A stretch of 64,000 nucleotides of DNA from an uncultured Prevotellaceae bacterium. GTDB taxonomy: Bacteria; Bacteroidota; Bacteroidia; Bacteroidales; Bacteroidaceae. Position 1 is the first letter of the stretch. Every line of letters begins with the position of its first letter. A program made the translations under genes and the position numbers. The notes beneath the pieces are model-generated. The model saw only the letters and a list, made by a program, of their open reading frames with translations. It searched no databases and was not told the DNA's origin. The DNA lies in contig CADBAG010000006.1 of the NCBI GenBank assembly GCA_902792635.1, positions 1 through 64,000 on the forward strand, read 5' to 3'. Positions 26,517 to 35,239 of this stretch are shown here, in pieces.

Positions 26517-29335
26517 TCAAATCTGAGGTTCACATGATAGACTCCGTTGCCTTTGACCCAGTGCGGCTGTGCGGAGGGCCCGTTGAGGTCGGTGGTGTTC
26601 ACTTTGTTTCTTACGGCGGGGATGACGCTGAGCACGGAGAGTCCTGTCTCGGGCAGGGTGTAGAGCAGATGGTCGCGGCCGTCGCGGGGCTCGTAGACAC
26701 CGATATAGTTGCCACCGAGGTCGGAGAGTGTGATGCTCCCCTCGCGCGTCTTGATCGTCATCCAGTCGACATCCGCAAAATAGCCTTTAAACTCCGGGTA
26801 GTCCCAGCTCTCGCCGGGGATGGGGTCGTTGTAGTGATTGTTCCAATAGCCGTACTGCGGTCCTCTGAGCCTGTTCTGCCACACGCGGTAAGGGCCTTTG
26901 CCAACCCATGCCTTACTGACCACACAGCCTTCGGGATAGTCGAAGGCGATGCCCATGAGGTCGACGACACCATTGAAACAGTAGTGTACATCCACGGTCA
27001 TGGAGCCGTCCTCAAGGAACGAATAGTCGATCGTAGAGACGGTGCCGTGGGCGTAGCTCGCCGTCAGCGTGTCGCCGTGCCAGCGAAGTTGTTGCAGTGC
27101 CCCGTAATCATCATATAAGGTATAGTCGGTCTTTTTCTTCTCCGCCTCTTTGTCATCGAGGTTGAAGAACTGGTCGTAGCTGCGGTCGCTCCGTCGTGCT
27201 GCGACAAAACGAGGACCTCTGCTGAGCGAGATATGTCTTGAACCAACCTTCACGCCTTGCAGCCATCCCGTTTCTTTAGAAAACGAGTACACGTAGTCGT
27301 TTATTGTGACAGTGGTATCGTTTTCTGTGCAGGATGCATGGGTTAGCTGTGGAAGACCGTCCGTATTTCGGATGGCCGCGCCGGTTTTAAATCCCCACGT
27401 CATCACCTCACGCCCCGATGGGTCGTGGGCTTTCACCTCCACACAGTTCGTCCTTTGTGGAATATTATTAATGGCGATCTGAGTATTTTCCCCTGGCTTG
27501 AGGTCGGGAGCCTTTAAGATTGCCGACTTCAGAACACTTGTCTTGCCTTTATCTGAGCCCGGCAACTGCAGGCAGCGATAGGTGAGTTTGCAGTCCTTGA
27601 GGTTCGTGAACTGATACTCGTTCTTGATGCTCAGAACCATGCGGCCAGAGTTTCTCATACTGTCTATGGACGCAATCTGTATCGGACTCCATATCTCTTT
27701 GATAGTATAATAAGATCCTTCCTTTTCGAAATGCGGTCCCACGATGCCGTCGGCTCCGAAGTTGCCCATGCAGTCGATGAGGCCGCCTTTGTCTGTCCGC
27801 ACGACGCCCTCGTCGGCAAGGTCCCAGAGGAAGCCGCCGGCACAGCGCGGGTTGGACATCATCAGTTGCCAGTAGTCGTCGAGTCCGGCACCATGACCGC
27901 CGTCGTAGAGGCCGTGAAGGAACTCCGTCGGCATGAAGATCTCCGGCTTGCGCATGTAGTCGGCTGTCTCACCATAGGAGCGGTAGTGCTTTGTCTCGAA
28001 GCCGTTGCGGTTGGCCCAGGGGTAGAGCACGACGCGTTGCTGGATATCGTATTGATGGAACACTGGTTCGAGGTCGTAGTTGAAGCCGCCCTCGTTGCCG
28101 TTGCTCCAGAAGATGATGCTGGGGTGGTTGACGTCGCGTGTCACCATCTCTTTGACGAGCTGGGAGCCGAGGACCGTCTCGTGTGCCCAGTGCCATCCGC
28201 TCAACTCACTCTCGACATAGAGTCCGAGGGAGTCGCAGGCGTCGAGGAAGTCGGGGTCGGCGGGATAGTGGCTCAGTCGCACGGCGTTCATGTTCATCGA
28301 CTTGATGAGGTTGACATCCTCGATGTTCTTCGCCTTGCTCAGCGTGCGTCCGCTCTCCGGGCGGAAACTGTGTCGGTTGACACCTTTGAAGATCACCTTC
28401 CGCCCGTTGATATACACGCCGTCGGAGGTGCGGTACTCGATGGTCCGGAACCCGAACTTCTGCCGTTGCCTGTGCAGGATCTTCCCGTCCTTGTCCATCA
28501 GAATGAATGTCGCCTCATAGCGGTGTGGTGTCTCGGCCGTCCAGAGGAGCGGCTGCCCGGCAAGGAAGTCGAAGTCGGCCTCGTCTCCCCGCACGTCGAC
28601 AGTGTTCGTAGCGAGCAGCGCATGCCGGCCCTCGAGGCTCCGCAGTTCCACTTTCACCCGGTAGCCGTCCATGGCACGCTTCAGGAAACACTGTGCCTTG
28701 AAGCGGCCGTCCATGCCCGCGTCGATGGCGACGCGCGCGATGTTCAGCACGGGTTTGGCGATGATGTAGACCGGTCGGAAGATGCCACCGAAGTTCCAGT
28801 AGTCGGCGCGTCGCTCTGCCATGTTGACCTGACTGTTGGCACTCTCCTTGCTCACCTCCACTTCGAGGTGGTTCTTATGACTGCCGAAGAAGACGCGGTC
28901 GCTGACGTCGAAGGCGAAGGGGTAGAAGGCGCCCTGATGGAGGCCGCTGCCCGCCTTGCGCCCGTTGATGGTGACGCGCGCATCGGTCATCACCGCCTCG
29001 AAGCAGAGCTCGATCTGTCTGCCCTCCCAGGCCTTTGGGAGGGTGAAGTCGTAGCGGTAGATACCTTTCTCGTCGGCGATGCCCGCTGGCTTCGCGATGC
29101 CATAGAAGCGCATGCCGTACTGATAGGTGCCGAAGCCTTGAAGCTCCCAGCACGAAGGCACGCCGATCGTTGTCCAGTGACCGCTGTTCCGCCCTCCGGT
29201 ACAATAGAACTGCCAGGACACGGGATCGTCGCAGCCGTGTCCACTGAGATACAGTCGTTGCATGTCAATAGCTTCTTGTCCCATCATCGGTAGGACGACA
29301 AGAAAGAATATTATTGAGATAAGAATCTGTTTCAT
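26513..29335 (-). CDS. GH2 family glycoside hydrolase (LacZ-type)
   Basis: 940-residue exported enzyme. The frame runs further upstream into repeat DNA (to 29422), but the ATG at 29335 starts a signal peptide (MKQILISIIFFLVVLPMMGQ). The domains run sugar-binding (WELQGFGTYQYGMRFYG, CFEAVMTDARVTINGRKAG), immunoglobulin-like, TIM barrel (FKGVNRHSFRPESGRTLS, MNAVRLSHYPADPDFLDACD), with acid/base in FWSNGNEGGFN (about 410) and nucleophile in FMPTEFLHGLYDGG (about 470), then the Bgal_small_N-like C-terminal domain (LTHASCTENDTTVTIND). Likely beta-galactosidase or a related pectin side-chain enzyme. It is the first gene of the minus-strand arm. The leader contains a duplicated TATATGAAACAGA. Confidence 0.9.
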   Translation of the reverse strand: MKQILISIIFFLVVLPMMGQEAIDMQRLYLSGHGCDDPVSWQFYCTGGRNSGHWTTIGVPSCWELQGFGTYQYGMRFYGIAKPAGIADEKGIYRYDFTLPKAWEGRQIELCFEAVMTDARVTINGRKAGSGLHQGAFYPFAFDVSDRVFFGSHKNHLEVEVSKESANSQVNMAERRADYWNFGGIFRPVYIIAKPVLNIARVAIDAGMDGRFKAQCFLKRAMDGYRVKVELRSLEGRHALLATNTVDVRGDEADFDFLAGQPLLWTAETPHRYEATFILMDKDGKILHRQRQKFGFRTIEYRTSDGVYINGRKVIFKGVNRHSFRPESGRTLSKAKNIEDVNLIKSMNMNAVRLSHYPADPDFLDACDSLGLYVESELSGWHWAHETVLGSQLVKEMVTRDVNHPSIIFWSNGNEGGFNYDLEPVFHQYDIQQRVVLYPWANRNGFETKHYRSYGETADYMRKPEIFMPTEFLHGLYDGGHGAGLDDYWQLMMSNPRCAGGFLWDLADEGVVRTDKGGLIDCMGNFGADGIVGPHFEKEGSYYTIKEIWSPIQIASIDSMRNSGRMVLSIKNEYQFTNLKDCKLTYRCLQLPGSDKGKTSVLKSAILKAPDLKPGENTQIAINNIPQRTNCVEVKAHDPSGREVMTWGFKTGAAIRNTDGLPQLTHASCTENDTTVTINDYVYSFSKETGWLQGVKVGSRHISLSRGPRFVAARRSDRSYDQFFNLDDKEAEKKKTDYTLYDDYGALQQLRWHGDTLTASYAHGTVSTIDYSFLEDGSMTVDVHYCFNGVVDLMGIAFDYPEGCVVSKAWVGKGPYRVWQNRLRGPQYGYWNNHYNDPIPGESWDYPEFKGYFADVDWMTIKTREGSITLSDLGGNYIGVYEPRDGRDHLLYTLPETGLSVLSVIPAVRNKVNTTDLNGPSAQPHWVKGNGVYHVNLRFE

Positions 29336-29351
29336 ATATAATTCTGTTTCA

Positions 29352-29705
29352 TATATAAGGCTCATCCGATTCTCGGGTTGATGAGTGCCTCGGAGAGGCA
29401 CACTCTGCATAACCCCAGGCAAGGTGCGTAGCGACGCAGCCTGGGGATTTTAGACGGTGCTTGGGTACCTGACGTCCAGCCTCGGAGAGGCTGACTGCGC
29501 CTTGGCGCGCTATTTTGGCGCATGATAAAACTTTCAGAGACATAGCGCACTTCGTGCAGTCTGCCTCTCCGAGGCAGAAGGTCAAGTGTTACAACTCCAT
29601 CCTAACACACCCCAGGCAAGGAGCGCAGCGACGTAGCCTGGGGTTATGCAAAGCCAGCCTCTTCGAGGCTGTATCGCACTATCAACCCGAAAAGAGAAGA
29701 ACCAT
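29352..29705. repeat. Nested-palindrome dispersed repeat, copy b (divergent intergenic region)
   Basis: The 583-bp gap between divergent GH2 and GH140 genes holds no credible gene. It contains the same modules as the other copies: GTGCCTCGGAGAGGCAC, two CCCCAGGC...GCCTGGGG hairpins (near 29424 and 29612), GCCTCTCCGAGGC-type arms and an inner GCCTTGGCGCGCTATTTTGGCGC stretch. Outer ends read CGGGTTGAT and ATCAACCCG. Promoters for both arms must lie within or beside this element; I could not pick one with confidence. Confidence 0.85.
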
Positions 29706-29746
29706 ATATAATAATGACGAAGAAATCATCGTTTTGTCGTCAGAGA

Positions 29747-29856
29747 AGTTCCGCGGTTTGGAACAGTCAGTTCCGCGGTTTGGAACAGTCAGTTCCACGG
29801 TTTGGAACGGACAGTACCACGGTTTGGAACAGCCAGTACCACGGTTTGGAACAGAC
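29747..29856. repeat. Five tandem 22-bp units with TTCC...GGAA palindromes
   Basis: Five consecutive copies of a 22-bp unit, AGTTCCGCGGTTTGGAACAG plus two bases, with small changes (CGCGG to CACGG; AGTTCC to AGTACC in the last two). Each unit is internally palindromic (GTTCC...GGAAC). The array ends about 60 bp before the GH140 start codon. It could be a cluster of operator half-sites, a slippage array, or spacer DNA. Confidence 0.88.
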
Positions 29857-29918
29857 ATGGTGACAAAATGAAGGTGTTTTCGTCTTATATAAAGAAAGTA
29901 ATCACGAAAACATTAAAG

Positions 29919-31367
29919 ATGAAACAATTTATATTTTTGTGTCTGCTGTCAGTATGTTCTCTTTTCGCTACGGCACAGATTGTCAAGCCTTGGGCGGGCG
30001 GGCGCCTCATGGTCTCAGCCAACCATCGTTTCCTGCAAACGGCGGATGGCAAGCCGTTCTTCTGGTTAGGGGAGACGGCATGGCTCATGCCCGAGCATCT
30101 CGACCGCAGTGAGGTGACGTTCTATCTCACGCGCTGCCGTGAGGCCGGATACAACATGGTGCAGGTACAGGTGCTCAATGACCTGCCGACCTATAATATC
30201 TATGGTCAGATGTCCAACCCTTATGGCTGGGACCTGACGAAAGCCGATCCTGAGGGTGTCTACTCCTATTGGGATCATCTCGACTATATCGTCCATGAGG
30301 CGGAGCACCAAGGCATCTATGTCGGCCTCGTCCCGATCTGGGGTACATTGGTCAAACAGGGTGCCCTCAATGAGCAGCAGGCTGTGACCTATGGCACGTT
30401 CCTCGCCAACCGTTACAGAAACTGCCCGAACATCATCTGGATCATCGGCGGCGACATCCAAGGAGATATCCATCCGGAGGTGTGGAACGCCCTTGCCACG
30501 ACAATCAAAGGTATCGACAACAATCATCTCATGACCTATCACCCCCGTGGCCGTTACACCTCTGCACGTTGGTGGAGCAAGGCACCGTGGCTCGACTTCC
30601 ATACGTTCCAGAGCGGACACCGCCGCTACGGCCAGCGCATGAACGACAAGACCTATCCTATCCCTGACAGTACAGAGGAGGACAACTGGATGTATGTCGA
30701 CTCTACTTGGGCTTATCAGCCTATCAAACCTGTCCTCGACGACGAGCCTGTCTATGAGAATATCCCTAAGGGCCTGCATGACCCCAATGAGCCGCGCTGG
30801 CAGGCATGTGACGTGCGGCGCTATGCCTATTGGAGCGTCTTTGCCGGGAGCTGCGGTCATACCTATGGCAACAACTCCATCATGCAGATGCTCAAGCCCG
30901 GCTACGTCACGGGCTACGGCTTCAACGGTAAGGAGAAAACATGGGTCGAGGCGCTCAATGACCCGGGCTTCAATGAGATGAGATACCTGAAGGATCTCAT
31001 GCTCTCTTTCCCTTATTTCGAGCGCGTGCCCGACCAGAGCATCGTCCTCAACAACGGCAAGCGCTATGACCGTATGGCGGCGACCCGCGGAAAGAGTTAC
31101 CTCCTCGTATATAACTATTCGGCGAAACCGATGACCATTGACCTGAGGAAGATCACGGGCAAGCAGAAGAAACTGTGGTGGATGAATCCGAAGGACGGTA
31201 GCCGTCGCTTCCTCGGTACGTTTCCCTCGAAGGTCGTGACGATAGCACCTGACGTCGTACCCCAGGACGGGCAGGTAGAGGACCGTGTGCTCATCGCCGT
31301 GGATGACACCGTAGGGGCGGTAGGCTTGGTTAGGAGGGGCGCCCTAACCCCGGGATGGCAATTTTGA
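29919..31367 (+). CDS. GH140 apiosidase-like enzyme
   Basis: 482-residue exported TIM-barrel enzyme. The frame opens at 29802 in repeat DNA; the ATG at 29919 begins a signal peptide (MKQFIFLCLLSVCSLFATAQ). Family DUF4038/GH140: HFLQTADGKPFFWLG-type start (RFLQTADGKPFFWLGETAW), IIWIIGGDIQGD, PVLDDEPVYEN, FAGSCGHTYGNNSI. Asp179 and Glu276 are 97 residues apart, the same spacing as the catalytic pair Asp187/Glu284 that I recall for BT1012 of B. thetaiotaomicron, which releases side chains from RG-II by cutting apiose-GalA. About 20 extra C-terminal residues after DRVLIAVDD come from a GC-rich hairpin (31328-31349) and dispersed repeat DNA. First gene of the plus-strand arm. Confidence 0.9.
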   Translation: MKQFIFLCLLSVCSLFATAQIVKPWAGGRLMVSANHRFLQTADGKPFFWLGETAWLMPEHLDRSEVTFYLTRCREAGYNMVQVQVLNDLPTYNIYGQMSNPYGWDLTKADPEGVYSYWDHLDYIVHEAEHQGIYVGLVPIWGTLVKQGALNEQQAVTYGTFLANRYRNCPNIIWIIGGDIQGDIHPEVWNALATTIKGIDNNHLMTYHPRGRYTSARWWSKAPWLDFHTFQSGHRRYGQRMNDKTYPIPDSTEEDNWMYVDSTWAYQPIKPVLDDEPVYENIPKGLHDPNEPRWQACDVRRYAYWSVFAGSCGHTYGNNSIMQMLKPGYVTGYGFNGKEKTWVEALNDPGFNEMRYLKDLMLSFPYFERVPDQSIVLNNGKRYDRMAATRGKSYLLVYNYSAKPMTIDLRKITGKQKKLWWMNPKDGSRRFLGTFPSKVVTIAPDVVPQDGQVEDRVLIAVDDTVGAVGLVRRGALTPGWQF

Positions 31368-31675
31368 AGAGGCTGAATATGGTTAGCCCTGTAAGTAGCG
31401 CACAGCACCTCGGAGAGGTGCCACATGGTTAGCCCCAGGTAAGGAGCGCAGCGACGCAACCTGGGGTTTAGGACCGGGCGTTAAAACCTGACTCCCGGCC
31501 TCGAAGAGGGCGAACATGGTTATTCACCCACATCTGTAACCAGCGCCCCGCCCATGTTCGCCCTCTTCGAGGCCGGATTGCAACGGTACAGCACCGCACC
31601 TAAACCCCACGTTTCGGCTCCGCCTCACGTGGGGCTAACCATGTAGCACCTCTCCGAGGTGCTGATGTGACAAGT
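31368..31675. repeat. Nested-palindrome dispersed repeat, copy c
   Basis: The most complete copy; the gap 31368-31792 has no gene. Outer arms GCACCTCGGAGAGGTGC (31405-31421) and its partner GCACCTCTCCGAGGTGC (31646-31662) enclose a CCCCAGGT hairpin (31433-31466), arms around GCCTCGAAGAGGGCGAACATGG and its complement, and a CCCCACGT...ACGTGGGG hairpin (31605-31634). The whole folds as hairpins inside a larger stem of about 30 bp. Confidence 0.87.
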
Positions 31676-31736
31676 TAATCATGTGGCTGACGTGACAAGT
31701 TAATCATGTGACTGACGTGACAAGTTAACCATGTGG
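31662..31736. repeat. Three tandem 25-bp units before the GH78-BNR gene
   Basis: Three near-identical 25-bp units reading CTGACGTGACAAGTTAATCA then TGTGG (31662-31686, 31687-31711, 31712-31736). The first overlaps the end of repeat copy c. The array stops about 57 bp before the start codon. Confidence 0.88.
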
Positions 31737-31792
31737 ACTGCGCCTGAGAAACCAAAGTGGACAAATAATTTAAAATAATGATAAAGATAACC

Positions 31793-34700
31793 ATGAACAA
31801 ATATATTTTTTGTCTCTTGTTGCTACTCGCCTGTGCCTCTGCCTATGCCCAGGACATGCGGAACGAGGCAGACTGGCGGGGTCGGTGGATCGGACTGGAA
31901 CGTCCCGTGGCGGGCGACAGTGCCTTTGTCACCTATTCGCGTCTCACGGCGCGTTATCTGCGCAAGGAGTTTAAGATTAGTAAACCGGTGCAGAAAGCTG
32001 TGGCTTATGTCGCCGGCTTCGGTCTCTACGACCTTTATGTCAACGGCAGGCTCGTGGGCGACAACGAGATCCTGCGGCCGGTGCCGTCGGACCTCCGCAA
32101 GACCGTCTATTATAACACTTACGACATCACGTCTCTCCTTCCTGATACGGGTCGTTGTGCCGTGGGCCTCGTCTTGCAAGCCGGCCGTGCCTTCCCCATG
32201 CGTCAGAACAAACCGTGGAAGACGCCTTACTTCGGCTTCCCGAAGGTGCGGATGAACATCCTCGTGACCTATGCTGACGGAAGGAAGGAACGGTGGGTCA
32301 CGGACGAGCACTGGAAGATGACTACTGACGGCCCCGTGCGCGCAGCCAACGAGTATGACGGTGAGGAGGTCGACGCCCGTAAGGATCTCGGAGCTTGGAC
32401 TATGCCTGGCTATGACGACCGACGCTGGCAACAGGCGGAGCGCTCGGCAGTGCCGGAGGGTGTTGTGCGGCCACAGCCTACGCCGAACATGGTCTTGGAA
32501 CGTTATGGCAATCCCTTAAAACTCTGGAAGAAAGGCGGTCGCATGATCCTCGACTTCGGACAGAACATGGCGGGTGTCGTCGGTGTAAAGGTGTATGGCG
32601 CGGCAGGCAACGTCATCACCATCCGTTATGCCGAGCGTCTCGACAGTGCAGGCAACCTCTATACGGCGAACCTCCGCACGGCGTGCAGCACCGACCGTTA
32701 CGTCTGTAACGGACGGGAGAAAGGTACGGAGTTTCTGCCGCGGTTCGTCTATCATGGCTTCCGCTATGTGGAGGTCACAGGACTACAGAATGCGTCGAAG
32801 ACTGATTTCACAGCTTATACTATCGGCGATCCGATGGAGACGATCGGACATATCGAGACTTCCGACACGACGCTCAACCGCGTGCTGAAGAACGCGTGGT
32901 GGGGAATCAAGAGCAACTATAAAGGCATGCCCGTCGACTGCCCACAGCGCGACGAGCGACAGCCGTGGCTCGGCGACCGCACGGCAGGCTGTCTCGGTGA
33001 GAGCTTCTTCTTCGACAACCACCGCCTCTATGCCAAGTGGATGCAGGACATCGACGAGGGACAGCGTTCCGACGGAGCGATCAGTGACGTCACACCGACA
33101 TTCTGGAACTATTTCTCCGACAACAACGTGAGTTGGCCCGCCGCCTTCCCGATGGGGTGCGACATGCTCCTCCGGCAGTTCGGTGACAGTGTTCCGGTCC
33201 GTCAGCATTATCCGGCGATCAAAAAGTTTATGCTCCATATTTTCAATAGGTTTCTGAAGGATGGTATCGTCACCAGTGACCGTTACGGTGACTGGTGCGT
33301 ACCTCCCGAGAAGCTCTCCATGATCCGCTCGCAAGACTCGACGCGCCTCACTGACGGCAAACTCATCTCCACCGCTTACAGCATCGCTATCTGCCGGATG
33401 CTCAACAAGATGGCGGAGATCAGTGGCAACGAGTCCGACCGTCCGATGTGGGAGAAGTATGTCAGCGACCTGACCGAAGCCTTCAACCGCCGGTTCCTCG
33501 TCTGCAAGCGCGGCACCTCGCCACGTCCGGGTCATCCCCTCTATCCCGACAGTGTGTTCTATGGCAACAACACCGCCACGGCGAATATCCTCGCCTTGCA
33601 TTTCAATATCGTCCCCGACAGTCTGCGTCAGGAGGTTGTCAAGAACCTCATCACGAATATCCTCGTCAAGGGCAAAGAACATATCACGACGGGTGTCATC
33701 GGCACGAGTTGGCTTCTGCGCACGCTCTCTGAAAACGGCTACGCCTCCCTTGCCTGGCTCCTCGCCACACAGAAGACCTATCCGTCGTGGGGATACATGG
33801 CGGAGCAGGGAGCGACGACGATCTGGGAACTGTGGAATGGCGACAAGGCCAACCCGAAGATGAATTCCGGCAATCACGTCATGCTCTTAGGCGACCTCGT
33901 CACCTGGTGCTTCCAGTATCTTGCCGGCATTCAGCAGCCCGAGGACGGTGTGGCTTACCGCCATCTCATCTTGAAGCCCGCCTTTGATATTCCCGACTGT
34001 TTCTATATCAATGCATCCTATAAGACACCGCAAGGAACGGTTGTCAGCAACTGGAAGAAGAGCTTAGAGAAGCTCCATTGGGAGGTCACCGTACCTGCAA
34101 ACACGACAGCGACCTTGTTCTTCCCCGACAGTACACGGAAAGAGGTAGGCCCGGGCTCTTACCGTTTCGACTGTACCATCCCACATCGTGACCGTGCCAT
34201 CGTCGAGGATCAGTTCCTTTACGACTTTGCCCCGTTTCCGTCCGCCCATGCCTCGACGATTACCGAGACGAAAGACGGAGACCTCGTCGCCGCTTATTTC
34301 GGAGGTACTTGGGAGCGTAATCCCGACGTGTGTATCTGGACTTCTCGGCGTAAGAAAGGCTCCCGCGAATGGGAGAAGCCCGTGATGGCGGCCGATGGCG
34401 TCTTCGGAAAGGGTAAGACGGGCTATCGTGAGGCATGTTGGAACCCCGTGCTCTATACCATGCCCGATGGTGAGCTCTGGCTGTTCTTCAAGATCGGCAA
34501 GAGTGTCGATGCGTGGACGGGATGGCTCACGAAGTCGCGCGACGGCGGCCGTACGTGGAGCCCGCGTGAGGCACTGCCGAAAGGCTTCCTCGGACCAATC
34601 AAGAACAAGCCCGAGCTCATCGGCGACTGGCTTGTCTGCGGCTCGAGTACCGAAGCGGGCTGGTGGCGCTTTCATGTCGAGCGGTACAACATCAAGACCC

Positions 34701-35239
34701 ATGAGTGGCAGTATGTTGGGCCTGTAGCGGCCGACAGTGCCATGCTCACCGACGACTGTAAGATCCATCCCATCAAATGTATCCAGCCTTCAATCCTCAA
34801 GCTTAAGGACGGACGCCTCGAGGTGCTCATGCGCACCCACAACGGCAAGATGGCGGCATCGTTCAGCAGTGACGGCGGTGCGACGTGGAGCAACGTGTGC
34901 CTGACGGATATCCCGAACACGCAGAGCGGCTCTGACGCCGTGACGCTCCGCGATGGGCGCCATGTGCTCATCTACAACGACTTTGAAACGCTCCCAGGTG
35001 CGAAGAAGGGACCGCGCTCACCGCTCTGCCTCGCCGTCTCCGATGATGGCTGGCATTTCCGCCGTGTCCTTACGTTGGAAGACAGTCCGATCGACCAGTA
35101 TTCTTATCCCGCCATCATCCAAGGGAAGGACGGTGACCTCTATTGTGTCTACACCTGGCGCCGCCGTCGTATCGCCTTTAAGCATATCTCCCTCAAATAC
35201 TTCAATAAACTCTGTAAGCAAAAAGCCGGTCATGAATAA
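31793..35239 (+). CDS. GH78 alpha-L-rhamnosidase fused to BNR/sialidase-like propeller
   Basis: 1148-residue exported fusion; an alternative start is five codons upstream at 31778. After the signal peptide (LLLLLACASAYAQ), residues about 20-790 form a GH78-type rhamnosidase: N-terminal jelly rolls (AYVAGFGLYDLYVNGRLVG, ILDFGQNMAGVVGV), catalytic (alpha/alpha)6 barrel with PVDCPQRDERQPWLGDR (about 379-395) and TIWELWNGD, and a C-terminal beta-sandwich. Residues about 802-1140 are a separate BNR_2-type propeller with two Asp boxes, SRDGGRTW (about 914) and SSDGGATW (about 1025). GH78 removes L-rhamnose, as in RG-II chain B. The propeller's substrate is unknown; sialic acid is unlikely in a pectin locus. 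It overlaps the next gene by 8 nt (ATGAATAA). Confidence 0.87.
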   Translation: MNKYIFCLLLLLACASAYAQDMRNEADWRGRWIGLERPVAGDSAFVTYSRLTARYLRKEFKISKPVQKAVAYVAGFGLYDLYVNGRLVGDNEILRPVPSDLRKTVYYNTYDITSLLPDTGRCAVGLVLQAGRAFPMRQNKPWKTPYFGFPKVRMNILVTYADGRKERWVTDEHWKMTTDGPVRAANEYDGEEVDARKDLGAWTMPGYDDRRWQQAERSAVPEGVVRPQPTPNMVLERYGNPLKLWKKGGRMILDFGQNMAGVVGVKVYGAAGNVITIRYAERLDSAGNLYTANLRTACSTDRYVCNGREKGTEFLPRFVYHGFRYVEVTGLQNASKTDFTAYTIGDPMETIGHIETSDTTLNRVLKNAWWGIKSNYKGMPVDCPQRDERQPWLGDRTAGCLGESFFFDNHRLYAKWMQDIDEGQRSDGAISDVTPTFWNYFSDNNVSWPAAFPMGCDMLLRQFGDSVPVRQHYPAIKKFMLHIFNRFLKDGIVTSDRYGDWCVPPEKLSMIRSQDSTRLTDGKLISTAYSIAICRMLNKMAEISGNESDRPMWEKYVSDLTEAFNRRFLVCKRGTSPRPGHPLYPDSVFYGNNTATANILALHFNIVPDSLRQEVVKNLITNILVKGKEHITTGVIGTSWLLRTLSENGYASLAWLLATQKTYPSWGYMAEQGATTIWELWNGDKANPKMNSGNHVMLLGDLVTWCFQYLAGIQQPEDGVAYRHLILKPAFDIPDCFYINASYKTPQGTVVSNWKKSLEKLHWEVTVPANTTATLFFPDSTRKEVGPGSYRFDCTIPHRDRAIVEDQFLYDFAPFPSAHASTITETKDGDLVAAYFGGTWERNPDVCIWTSRRKKGSREWEKPVMAADGVFGKGKTGYREACWNPVLYTMPDGELWLFFKIGKSVDAWTGWLTKSRDGGRTWSPREALPKGFLGPIKNKPELIGDWLVCGSSTEAGWWRFHVERYNIKTHEWQYVGPVAADSAMLTDDCKIHPIKCIQPSILKLKDGRLEVLMRTHNGKMAASFSSDGGATWSNVCLTDIPNTQSGSDAVTLRDGRHVLIYNDFETLPGAKKGPRSPLCLAVSDDGWHFRRVLTLEDSPIDQYSYPAIIQGKDGDLYCVYTWRRRRIAFKHISLKYFNKLCKQKAGHE

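Noticed and set aside
27731..29293. 520-codon open frame on the plus strand
   Set aside because: Antisense to the LacZ-type GH2 gene at 26513-29335; composition is Val/Glu/His-rich as expected for a shadow frame.
29747..29856. CRISPR array
   Set aside because: The units are directly adjacent with no spacers and there are no cas genes; it is a tandem repeat.
34196..35236. True GH33 sialidase domain
   Set aside because: Asp boxes alone define the wider BNR propeller group. Nothing in the locus suggests sialic acid metabolism, and the catalytic Tyr-Glu pair could not be placed with confidence.
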